A stretch of DNA of 64,000 nucleotides, taken from positions 5,327,854 through 5,391,853 of the forward strand of contig NC_061816.1 in assembly GCF_021462225.1 (NCBI RefSeq). Direction: 5' to 3'. Positions 1 to 11,600 of the stretch are shown piece by piece (position 1 is the first letter of the stretch; each line of letters starts with the position of its first letter). A model generated the notes under the pieces. It ran no database searches and was not told the origin of the DNA. It was given only the letters and a program-made list of their open reading frames with translations. Position numbers and translations under genes: made by a program. This DNA comes from Girardinichthys multiradiatus. Its lineage: Eukaryota > Chordata > Actinopteri > Cyprinodontiformes > Goodeidae.

Positions 1-295
1 CTGACCGACGCTCGCAAACGCCGGTTCAGCCCCTGGAACAGCAGAGCTGGATTCATCAAGCTGGTTCTGATGAGGCTTAGTCATATGCTTAGGGTTCACA
101 ACGTACCTGCGCTCGGCTCTCAATGGCCACTGCATCCATCCTCTCCTCCCAGACACACTGCATGTCAGTCAGCAGGATACGGTACGCCGTCTCTCCAAAC
201 CAGCTCTTCACCAGGAGCTGGCAGCCATCGATGGTGACAGGGCGCCACGGATGCTGGTGGAGTACGTCCTCAGCAGGATCAGTTCTGGGATTCAT
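1..295 (-). CDS. nhej1: NHEJ1 (XLF/Cernunnos), 5' coding exons, partial at left edge
   Basis: XLF is a nuclear core factor of non-homologous end joining that forms filaments with XRCC4 to bridge DNA ends for ligase IV. Two minus-strand coding exons are visible. The first runs from the ATG at 295 down to 107 (63 codons, phase 0) and ends in a CAG|GTACGT donor. A 74-nt intron (106-33) ends in TTCCAG, and the next exon starts at 32 and runs off the window. The peptide begins MNPRTDPAEDVLHQHPW and contains LLTDMQCVWEE and ESRAQ followed by GLNRRLRASV, matching the XLF head domain (QPW..., LLVSDLQQVWHE, SQRAKELNKRL in human). The exon probably starts at 318, where a pyrimidine-rich acceptor ends in TTTAAAG, so the 5'UTR is likely split with an upstream exon I cannot place. 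The ORF could extend upstream of this ATG, but only across the acceptor. Assignment rests on family resemblance over about 73 residues. Confidence 0.85.
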
Positions 296-318
296 CACAG
301 CAGACGGGCAAGCAGACA

Positions 319-1944
319 CTTTAAAGAAGAGGAGCACAAGTAATCATTACTAAACAGAAATAAAGATTGGAACTAATACAGACGCTTGGTTTCCTGCTAC
401 AATCCCAGCTTTTGTTGCAAAGTAGCAACTTGCTCAGGAACACAACCAAATATTACAGGAAGTGTATGTATCATTTTGAGCTTGCTCAGATTATAGAAAA
501 TCTACATGAAATTCTAACTTGAGAAGCCCATTATCAGTTTTAAAAATCATTGAAGTTGTTATAAAAGAGCTGAAAGAGTCAAAATCGTCACCTTATAGCC
601 AATTTTACTTTTAATCAGACCTGCATTTTTTTTCCTGGAAATCTCTCACCTCTGAGGAATTTGTCTCCAAAGCTGCTCTGAGGTCAGTTAGAGCCAGGCC
701 ACATCACCGCCTGCCTGCACGGCGGGGCAGACCGCAGTAACAGGTCCTGTTTTTGGGAAAATAAGGGAACAATTTCTCGTTAAAAACACGGATCGTGTTA
801 TACAGACTGACTCACTTAGAGCTGAAAAAATAAACAGGGCTGATTCTGTGACTTTATGGCTCCTTTAAACACAGAAACCTGAAGGAGCGGGAAGTGATTC
901 ATAGAAAAGCCCTGAAAAAGTTAGGAACGCCCACCATGTTCCGTTTAAAAATACCGGATTTTACACTTCCATTATTTTATTTGCACAGCCAAAACATAAA
1001 CAGCTTTTATATAACATGGACCTACATTAACAAATACTTATCTCCAATTCGGCATCACGTTTCGCCGCATTAAAAGGTGATATATATAGAAAAATGTGAC
1101 ACATTTTAGTTTAATATCCTAAAAGTTGACCTACCTTTATAAAATACGAGAGCTAATGTTAGCTGTTATATGTTTTTAAAAATAATTAAACACACCTAAG
1201 TACTTATTCTGCTAAAACTGCTAATAACACATTAAAATAGTTTAATAAACATGTAAAAACAAGATTATTCCTTTATAAAAGACTAAAGTTTCTAAGAACA
1301 GCAGCTCATTAGTCGGTTGTTTTTGACAAATTCCCCCACCGACATGAAACACTGAAACGCACTACTATGGTTCCGCTTTTGATTTAAGAACTGTGACTAT
1401 ACCGCCACCAGCTGGTTTGAAGTGAGAACTACAAACTCCAAATAAACATTTTCTCAAACGGAGTCTTTAGATAACATGTTGTATTTATATTAGTATAATG
1501 TATTTCAATAGGATCCAACTTTACATAGTTTTTTTTTTTTTACTGTGACATGCTTCTGACAGTACAGGAAAATATTCTCTTCAGTCTCATCATATTCAGT
1601 CAAATTTTACTAAGCATACTTTACAATAATGTTAAAGATAAGGGTTATGGCTAAGAATGGGCTCTTTTCATTCAGACACAAAATAATTAATAATAACCAG
1701 AATTTTGACTGATAAGCCTTTCATGATGTGGAAAAAACGACAAGATTAAAACTACAGAGAAAATCTTGAGAAGGTTGGCATCTGTAATCAAAGTTTGTTT
1801 CGTCATCTGTAAGGTCATGTGATCTATTCGGGTAAAACAGAAACTCGGGCGTGACGCTCTGTTGGCTGCTGCCCTGTAGGGAGAAGCCTTGAATGTGCAG
1901 CAGCTCGATTCTAATTCACTTCTGTCGGACCGTCTGTGGCCAAC
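319..1944. other. NHEJ1-TDP2 divergent intergenic region
   Basis: AT-rich sequence between the start codons of two divergently transcribed DNA-repair genes. It must contain the promoters, the NHEJ1 5'UTR intron and probably its first exon. A T-run lies near 1530-1541. I see no additional ORF with family resemblance and no recognisable repeat. Confidence 0.6.
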
Positions 1945-3892
1945 ATGGATGGAGAACCTTCTGCAGAGGTAAAGGCGTCAAGCTGCACCCCAGTCGTGTC
2001 AGAAAGCAGGTAGTTAATGCATTCATTCATTGGCTGTAGTCCTGCTGCTACTGTAGTGTGATGCTTTCAAATGCGATGTTTTAAACTTTCCTTTTCTCCT
2101 CAGGTGATTCCCAGTATTTCAGCTTGAATAAACTTTTTCTCAGGCAGACAGCTGAGACCTTGAGAAGGTCTGATAAGCTTTGAAAGCTAGAGGATTTTTA
2201 CTTAAAGAGAGAAAGTTGTAGTTAAATCATTTCAAATGATTTTGTAGCTGAAATTATTAATAATAATGTAAGTTGATATAATGCACTTTAATGTTTATGA
2301 ATTCCGGCTTTGAATAATTTTAGATATCAATATGGTTACAATGATAATTTCCATGTTTATTGTATTTTGAAGTGTTTTTGAGGGAGTAAGGACTTCTGAA
2401 AAGGTCTGTTGAGAGCCATCACCCAAACGTAATGGCCGCCCACATGTCCCCTCCTGTCTGAGTCTCCTCCTTCGAGTAATGTCTCAGATGTGGCAGGAAC
2501 ATTTAGCTGTGGATATAGACTTTTAAAATTGGTAAATACATATGAATAGATTTATGTCTGACTGAAAACAAATCATAGGACTGAGAAATCAGTACACATT
2601 TAAATATTTGATATCAGTCCTTCCTTAATGCGTCGATCAACTGATAAAGATATGAGCCTAAATGAATAATTATACAGTAGTATAACTGAATATGTAGTGG
2701 TAGTAGCCTCTAAAGTAAAATAAATCTGACAATGACGCTGCTGTCTGCAGGGAAGGACCAACAGGAAGCAAAGAGGATGAGGAGCTGTCGCTGATCACCT
2801 GGAACATAGATGGACTGGATGGAGAAGAGCAGCCAGCAAGAGCCAGAAGCCTCTGCTCATATCTTTTGTCGTGAGAAGAAACTCCTCCAGTCTTTTAAAT
2901 GATCAGTTTAAGTTAGTCACAGACATGTTTTTAACAGATCTCTCCACAGATACTCTGCTGATGTGGTGCTTCTTCAAGAAATGGTCCAGGCCTACATGCG
3001 CTTCATGCACAAACGTTTGGCTGATACCTACACTTTCATTGAAGGTCCTCCAGCCCATAAAGGCTTTCTGTGGAAGATCTTACTTTACAGGTTTGTGTTA
3101 AAGTGTCTCAAAGCTCTGTCTCCTGGTGCTGACAGGTGGACGGGAGGGTTATTTCACCATGATACTGCTGAAGAAGTCACGACTCACACTGCTGGACAGT
3201 CAGAATCTCTTCTTTCCAAACTCTCGCATGATGAGAAACCTGCTGGTTGCTCAGGTTCCTGCACATTTATAGCACCTTGAGAAAGCCAAATCCTGAGATC
3301 CAAGTTTTTCTTCTAAAAATAAGGTTTGTTGTCTCATGGGTCAGGTGCTGTTCAGAGGCCAGAAGCTGTGGCTGATGACGTCTCACTTTGAGAGCTGTAA
3401 GGCCAACTCCGTAGAGAGGATGAGGCAGCTGAGGGTCGTGATGAAGAAGATGAGCAAGGCTCCGGATGACGTGACGGTTCTGTTTGGAGGGGACACCAAC
3501 CTGAGAGACTACGAGGTTTGATTCCTGCTTCAGATCTTCACTTGGAGGCACTTCTTGCTCTGTTTTAGGTTTTTTCCAGCCTCATTCCTGGTGTTCCATT
3601 CCAGGTGGCTACAGTTGGGATTCCCAGCAACGTCTGCGACCTGTGGGAGCAACTGGGAGAGCCGGAGAAGTGCCGCTACACATGGGACACCGTGGCAAAC
3701 ACTAACAAGGAAATTCCGTTCAAGTGCCACTTCCGCTTCGACCGGGTGTATCTACGACGGGCCACCCAGGACGGAATCCCCCAGCTGGACCCCGACAACA
3801 TGCAATTAATCGGGCTGGAGAAGCTCAGGTGTGGCCTCTTCACCAGCGATCACTGGGGGATCTACTGCACCTTCTCTGTCAAGCAGAAATAA
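1945..3892 (+). CDS. tdp2: TDP2, tyrosyl-DNA phosphodiesterase 2 (short form without UBA domain)
   Basis: TDP2 removes topoisomerase-II tyrosyl adducts from 5' DNA ends so that they can be rejoined. Six exons join in frame: 1945-2009, 2751-2870, 2950-3044, 3136-3254, 3345-3515 and 3605-3892, giving 285 residues. The Mg-dependent endonuclease/exonuclease/phosphatase fold is intact: TWNIDG (N40), LLQEM (E72), GGDTNLRD (D183) and FTSDHWG (H273) correspond to the four catalytic positions of human TDP2. The start ATG sits in GCCAACATGG, a good Kozak context. Only about 33 residues precede the catalytic core, so the N-terminal UBA ubiquitin-binding domain of mammalian TDP2 (362 residues) is absent. 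Exon 3 is ended at 3044 (GAAG|GTCCTC) because this restores the family sequence EGGREGYFTM; the stronger-looking donor at 3091 breaks the frame. NHEJ1 lies upstream in divergent orientation. Confidence 0.9.
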
Positions 3893-3893
3893 A
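3888..3893 (+). terminator. AATAAA poly(A) signal overlapping the TDP2 stop codon
   Basis: The hexamer AATAAA occupies 3888-3893 and contains the TAA stop (3890-3892). Cleavage would normally follow 10-30 nt downstream, giving an extremely short 3'UTR. No equally good hexamer was noticed in the next few hundred bases, so use is plausible but unproven. Confidence 0.45.
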
Positions 3894-5530
3894 AACTCAA
3901 AGTATTCAACTAAAGAGATTATTTTTAAATAAGATCGATTTTTTCTGTGATGTTCTGCATACAAGGTTGGAGAACTTCAGTTCAAGAATCTCTGACTACA
4001 TTCAAAAGAAATATCTTTGATAACTCTTCATGCTCAAGCATTTGTTGTTCTATGATAAAAGTTCCTTTTTAGGCTCCCAGTACTAAACCCAGAATTGTTT
4101 AGCTTATGTTGCTGTTAGACAAAACAAAGCAGAAAACGGCTTCCTGATCTCGGACAAAACTGAAATAAGCTTTCCTTGTCCTGATTGATGTAGGCTGTGA
4201 TGTTTGGTTTGGTAAGAAGCAGTCATTTTAAGCAACATAAAGAGAGCTCATGTATATCTGGTGACATTACATTGGGAACTGGTTCTACTGGTGTTTGGTG
4301 TTAGTTGGGAATATCTGTTTTAATATCTAAAAGTTAAAACGAAAGGAAAAGAAAACTAGACAAAGCTGCAGTTATCACCTTTTTGACATACAAGGCAGCC
4401 ATCTTGAATTATGATGTTGCTGGGAATGAAATCTGGGACTGACATCACTCCCAAATTGTGATACTGGCTGATTATTGTTCGGTGACCAGGATAACAATTA
4501 TTAGTAATACAATCTTCTAAGAATGTATTTATCTGCATTGTAGCAGTAGCAAGCATTTCTAGATCAAGGATAATACACTACTAAGATTTTTAAGTGATTA
4601 ACAAGTCTAAAGTTGTCCGTGATGGAATTTCACAGTTTATTACTGCAGCCATATTGGATTTTTAGTTTGGGGTTGGAGAGAAACATCCAACTTCAAGTCC
4701 AACCTCTGGAGGTTTGCTCGTTTATATTTATAACTTGGAAGTTCAGACTACTGAATAATGGTTTGTGGGTTCAGATTATATAATCCATGACAAAAAGCAT
4801 CACTTAAAGCGGAACGCACACCTGGAGTCCTGCAGTGCATTGCTCAGATGCCTTTAACACATTGTATACAATGTGTTGCAGTGCACTGGACCCATGGGCG
4901 GTTTTTCCAGAAGTGCTGCTATTTCTGAATAGAACAGATTCCAAAAGGCTTGCTTGGGCGTTGGACAACAACTAGATTTGGTTTTGCAGGGCTGGTGTGG
5001 ATTTTTTAATAGAAAACAACAAAAGGTGTCATGCGACAGAAACACACCCTGGGCGTGCACCCTGTCACTTGGATGTTCTGTTATTTCGGCCATTCTGTTA
5101 TTTAAGCTGAGAGGAAGGAAAAACTGTGGTAACAACAGATGCACCAGCAGTAGTGACAGGTCGTAACATAGTAGGAACATAAAATCTGTGTATTACAAAA
5201 ACATTTTTATTGGTCTTATAAACTGATGAAATTGTCAGAACGGCAGAATTTGGGGTTTTCATTTGCTGTAAGCCATAATTATCGTAATTAGCATAAATAA
5301 ATACTTGGAATATATTCCTCGGTGTTTAATGTGTGTACACTATGTACACGTATAACTATTTTAATTGAATTACTAAAACAAATGATCTTTTAAATGATAT
5401 TCTGACTTACTGAGCTGCACCTGTTGAACAAAGTAGACAGAAACTCATAAAAACCCAGAGCTTTCAAAATCTGTGCTGCTCCTTTAAGAATTCAAAGCCA
5501 GCGCTTCGTATCCTAGGAGATGTTTTGTTT
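3894..5530. other. TDP2-RPGR intergenic region
   Basis: AT-rich spacer. Around 4370-4740 there are phrases such as GGCAGCCATCTTGAATTATGA that look like an old dispersed fish repeat, but I cannot define its ends or class. Short ORFs here show no family resemblance. CpG content rises only near 5480-5640 at the RPGR start. Confidence 0.5.
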
Positions 5531-5540
5531 ACTTCCGGGT
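5531..5540 (-). promoter_or_regulatory. Consensus ETS-type site upstream of RPGR
   Basis: The plus strand reads ACTTCCGGGT, which is ACCCGGAAGT on the minus strand, the standard ETS/GABPA core. It lies 64 nt upstream of the RPGR ATG in a TATA-less, locally CpG-containing stretch, the usual place for such sites in housekeeping promoters. Occupancy is inferred only. Confidence 0.45.
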
Positions 5541-5604
5541 TATCACTGTAGAGAACATCAACACGCCCAAAACACTGAGCAAAGCGGATTAAAGTCCCGC
5601 AGAG

Positions 5605-8600
5605 ATGGCAGAGGAGTCTGAAGACGAAATACCTGGTAAAATAAATAGAATTAGTGTTTTATTACCTTATTGTCTTAACGGCGGATGTTTGGTTATTAAC
5701 GTAGTGTGTTTGTAAGCTAGTCACATCCGGCTAATTAGCTGCGTTAGCCTCTGACATTAGCTTCTGACTTAGCTCGCAGGCTAACGAATAATGAACATTT
5801 AAGTTCGAACTTTTTCCACCGATAACTTTGTCAGTTCCGGTTTTTATTCTTCGTGGATTTGTTACATCTACTGCTCAGAACATTTTTATCTCTAAACCAC
5901 CTGTTTGCTTTCATTTAAAGTGCATTAAAAGTCCTAGAATATTAATACCTGCGTCTGGTAATGTTGGTGCTCAGCTTGGAGCTCATTTCATTTGAGCCTA
6001 ACTAATGGTCAACAGATCAAGGCTGAAGATAAGAGCTGGAAAAGTCCCAAAATAAATAAACACATTGGAATATGATGGATCATTCCTGACTCAGAGCTTT
6101 TTTATGTGCTTTCCATCCATCACCCTAGTATCCATCCATCCATCCATCCATCAATCACCCTAGTATCCATCCATCCATCCATCACCCTAGTATCCATCCA
6201 TCCATCCATCCATCCATCACCCTAGTATCCATCCATCCATCCATCCATTCATCCATTCATCACCCTAGTATCCATCCATCCATCACCCTAGTATCCATCC
6301 ATCCATCCATTCATCACCCTAGTATCCATCCATCCATCCATCCATTCATCCATTCATCACCCTAGTATCCATCCATCCATCACCCTAGTATCCATCCATC
6401 CATCCATCCATCCATCCATCACCCTAGTATCCATCCATCCATCCATTCATCACCCTAGTATCCATCCATCCATCACCCTAGTATCCATCCATCCATCCAT
6501 TCATCCATTCATCACCCTAGTATCCATCCATCCATCCATCACCCTAGTATCCATCCATCCATCCATTCATCCATTCATCACCCTAGTATCCATCCATCCA
6601 TCCATCCATCCATCCATCCATCACCCTAGTATCCATCCATCCATCCATCCATCACCCTAGTATCCATCCATCCATCCATCACCCTAGTATCCATCCATCC
6701 ATCACCCTAGTATCCATCCATCCATCCATTCATCACCCTAGTATCCATCCATCCATCCATCCATCACCCTAGTATCCATCCATCCATCCATCACCCTAGT
6801 ATCCATCCATCCATCACCCTAGTATCCATCCATCCATCCATCACCCTAGTATCCATCCATCCATCCATCCATCCATCCATCACCCTAGTATCCATCCATC
6901 CATCACCCTAGTATCCATCCATCCATCCATCACCCTAGTATCCATCCATTCATCACCCTAGTATCCATCCATCCATCACCCTAGTATCCATCCATCCATC
7001 ACCCTAGTATCCATCCATCCATCCATCCATCACCCTAGTATCCATCCATCCATCCATCCATCCATCACCATAGTATCCATCCATCCATCCATCCATCCAT
7101 CACCCTAGTATCCATCCATCCATCACCCTAGTATCCATCCATCCATCCATCCATCCATCCATCCATCACCCTAGTATCCATCCATCCATCCATCCATCAC
7201 CCTAGTATCATCCATCCATCACCCTAGTATCCATCCATCCATCCATCCATTCATCACCCTAGTATCCATCCATCCATCCATCCATCCATCCATACATTCA
7301 TCACCCTAGTATCCATCCATCACCCTAGTATCCATCCATCCATCCATCACCCTAGTATCCATCCATCCATCCATCACCCTAGTATCCATCCATCCATCCA
7401 TCCATCCATCACCCTAGTATCCATCCATCCATCCATCACCCTAGTATCCATCCATCCATCCATTCATCACCCTAGTATCCATCCATCCATCCATCCATCC
7501 ATCACCCTAGTATCCATCCATCCATCACCCTAGTATCCATCCATCCATCCATCAACCTAGTATCCATCCATCCATCCATTCATCACCCTAGTATCCATCC
7601 ATCCATCCATTCATCACCCTAGTATCCATCCATCCATCACCCTAGTATCCATCCATCCATCACCCTAGTATCCATCCATCCATCCATCCATTCATCACCC
7701 TAGTATCCATCCATCCATCACCCTAGTATCCATCCATCCATCCATCCATTCATCACCCTAGTATCCATCCATCCATCACCCTAGTATCCATCCATCCATC
7801 CATCACCCTAGTATCCATCCATCCATAACCCTAGTATCCATCCATCCATCCATCCATCCATCCATCACCCTAGTATCCATCCATCCATCACCCTAGTATC
7901 CATCCATCCATCCATCCATCACCCTAGTATCCATCCATCCATCCATCCATCCATCACCCTAGTATCCATCCATCCATCACCCTAGTATCCATCCATCCAT
8001 CCATCCATCACCCTAGTATCCATCCATCCATCTATCACCCTAGTATCCATCCATCCATCCATCCATCCATCCATCACCCTAGTATCCATCCATCCATCCA
8101 TCCATCACCCTAGTATCCATCCATCCATCCATCCATCACCCTAGTATCCATCCATCCATCACCCTAGTATCCATCCATCCATCCATCACCCTAGTATCCA
8201 TCCATCCATCACCCTAGTATCCATCCATCCATCCATCCATCCATCCATCCATCACCCTAGTACCCATCCATCCATCACCCTAGTATCCATCCATCCATCT
8301 ATCACCCTAGTATCCATCCATCCATCCATCCATCACCCTAGTATCCATCCATCCATCACCCTAGTATCCATCCATCATCCATCCATCCATCACCCTAGTA
8401 TCCATCCATCCATCCATCCATCCATATATCCATCCATCCATCACCCTAGTATCTATCCATCCATCCATCCATCACCCTAGTATCCATCCATCCATCCATA
8501 CAGCCATCCATCCATCCATATATCCATCCATCCATCACCCTAGTATCCATCCATCCAGCCATCCAGCCATCCATCCATCACCCTAGTATCCATCCATCCA

Positions 8601-11600
8601 TCCATCCATCACCCTAGTATCCATCCATCCATCCATCCATCACCCTAGTATCCATCCATCCATCCATCACCCTAGTTTCCATCCATCCATCACCCTAGTA
8701 TCCATCCATCCATCCATCCATCCATCCATCCATCCATCCATCACCCTAGTATCCATCCATCCATATATCCATCCATCCATCACCCTAGTATCCATCCATC
8801 CATCCATCCATCCATCACCCTAGTATCCATCCATCCATCCATCCATCCAGCCATCCATCCATCCATATATCCATCCATCCATCACCCTAGTATCCAGCCA
8901 TCCATCCATCCATATATCCATCCATCCATCACCCTAGTATCCATCCATCCATCCATCACCCTAGTATCCATCCATCCATCCATCCATCACCCTAGTATCC
9001 ATCCATCCATCCATCCATCACCCTAGTATCCATCCATCCATCCATCCATCACCCTAGTATCCATCCATCCATCCATCCATAAAACTCATAATAGTTATTG
9101 GTCACAGTTTTTAATGTATGTAAAAACAGTGTAAAAGTGAGTTAAAGGATTGCACACATAGATCTGAAGATGTTGAGGAAGTTCATTCTGCAGTGGAAAG
9201 AGCAGATGAACACCCACTGTTTTTATCTTTTTTGTTCATAGTTAATTATCTGGTTTGATCTTCTGGTTTCCTCTGTGTTGTATTTTCCTGCAGAATCAGG
9301 AGCAGTTTTCACATTTGGAAAGAGCAAGTTTGCAGACAACATCCCCAGTAAGTTCTGGCTTAAAAATGATGTACCTCACAGGATCGCCTGTGGGGACGAA
9401 CACACCGCCTTAATCACAGGTAAAGACTCTCTTCTCATTTTTTAAACACTTCATGTAGAAACGGTGGAGTTCAGAAGGAGCCGGCTGTGTTACTTTACCT
9501 GAACTTCTCTGTGTGTCTCCTCAGAAAACAGGAAGCTCTTCATGTTTGGCAGCAACAACTGGGGTCAGCTGGGCCTGGGCTCCAAGCACACTGTGCATAA
9601 ACCCACCTGTGTCAAAGGTAGCTTTGATTTTCCACATGAAGGTCTCAGTGTGAGACTGGGTGCTATTACTGAAGAGGAAGGAGACACTATAAAACATAAA
9701 TGCTCAAAATAAATCATTCTGATGGAAAGAAAAGCTGCAGATTAAAGATGGAATCCTAATCTTGGGTTTCTCTTTTGTTTAAACCTAGAGGAGCTCAGAG
9801 TGAGGGAGCTTCTCCTCTTCATCAGAATTATAACACAAGTATAACAAGGAGTCGTCTTGTGTTGTTTTCCAGCTCTGAAGTCTGAAAAGGTCCATCTGGT
9901 GGCATGCGGACGGAACCACACTCTGATCAGCACCGGTCGGTTTCTGGTGCTCAATCAAGGTTTTAGTCCTCAGTTTAAGGTTCGGCTCGTTCACTTTGGG
10001 TGTTTGTCTGCAGAGCGGGGACACGTGTACGCCTGCGGTGGGAACGGCGAAGGTCAGCTAGGGCTCGGCGACTTCGAGGAGCGGACCACCTTCCAGAGAA
10101 TCAAGTTCTTCGACTCGCAGGGACCAATCAGGATGCTCGCTGCGGGTTCTAACACCTCAGCTGCTCTCACAGGTGAAACGATTGGAGCCGCTGTGGGACT
10201 GTTGTTTATTCCACATTTTCTTCTAAAATTAGATTTTAATACTTTACAGTTTATTCATTCTTTACAGTTCAAACCTGATTTCATTTTTAAATTTATTTTG
10301 ATCAAAAACAACTTTTCTTTTTCATTTTATTTTTCCTGATATGTTCTAATTAGAAAAAATCTACAGTATTTTAAAATTTCATTTTTCTTATTCATTTTAA
10401 ACCTAATCTATTAAAACATTTAATAAGTGAATGTGTTCTTCCTAGTTTTTATTCTGAAATGTAAAATTTTCCATTTCTAAATTTTAACAACAGCAACGTT
10501 TAAGAAAATTTAGGTTTTAAATGTTGTACTTTTTTTTTTTTTTTAATTAGTACAAATAAAGAATATTATAAAATTTCTAATTTAAAAAAAATAATGGTTA
10601 AAATTTTTGAGTTAAAAATTGAATGTGCTATTTATTTAAAGATGAACAAAAACTGATTGGTTAGATGTTTTATCGCAGTGGTATGATTAAGGATTTAAAT
10701 AAATAAAATATAATTTAAATATCTTTTTTATTGTAATTTATGTGTTTTTGCTTAAATCCTTCATATTCGTATGTAAATGAACTTCATTCACTGCATTTGT
10801 CTTTTTAATGTTTCCATTTTCATTGAATTTTAGAGTAAATATTGCATTTTATTAATAGATTAAAGCTAAATGAATTGAATTCTAAAGAAAAGTAATTTGT
10901 TTTTTAATATTAACATTTTCTTAGTGAATAAAAAGCAGAAACAGTGGCTGTAAGTACAAAGAGATACATCTGTGTAACATGAACCTGGTATACTGATTGG
11001 TTTAAGTATTAATGGAAGTTAAACAGCAACACATCAAGGAACAAATGGCGGTTCTGTTGCAGTTTGTGTTCTGAAACAGCTCATTTTTTTTTTTGCAGCG
11101 AGCGGGAAGCTGTTCATGTGGGGCGAGAACACGGAGGGTCAGATCGGTTTGGGGAAGGCGAGCCAGGCGTCCTCGCCACAGGAAGTCAGTGTGGGTCGTC
11201 CCATCAGCTGGGTGTCCTGTGGATACTACCACTCAGCTCTGGTGACGGGTGAGACGAAGACGAGAACGACACAACTGATGAAAATGTAAACGTGGATTAT
11301 GCTCAGCTTTATCCGTGCTGTCTGTGGCAGCGGACGGAGCTCTGTACACGTTCGGGGAGCGGGACAGCGGGAAGCTGGGTCTGGGCACGGAGCAGCTGTC
11401 CGGACACAGAGTTCCTCAGCGGGTGAGGAGCATCAAGGATCCGGTGAAGCAGGTGGCCTGTGGTGGAGGACACACTGTGGCTCTAACAGGTAAACGAAAA
11501 TAACAAACCTACTGGGAAAACTGGGATTTACGGTAATAGGATGAAGTGAAATTAGTTTTCATTCGTCCTGCAGGAATAGAAAAAGCTAATTATTTAAAAT

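Noticed and set aside
3081..3091. Donor TTTACAG|GTTTGT as end of TDP2 exon 3
   Set aside because: It looks stronger than GAAG|GTCCTC but leaves the wrong phase for exon 4 and inserts residues absent from the TDP2 family.
6112..9080. CRISPR-like or telomere-like array because of regular CACCCTAGT blocks
   Set aside because: Blocks are separated only by CCAT tetramers of varying number, with no unique spacers, and this is eukaryotic intron DNA. CCCTAG is not the vertebrate telomere repeat CCCTAA.
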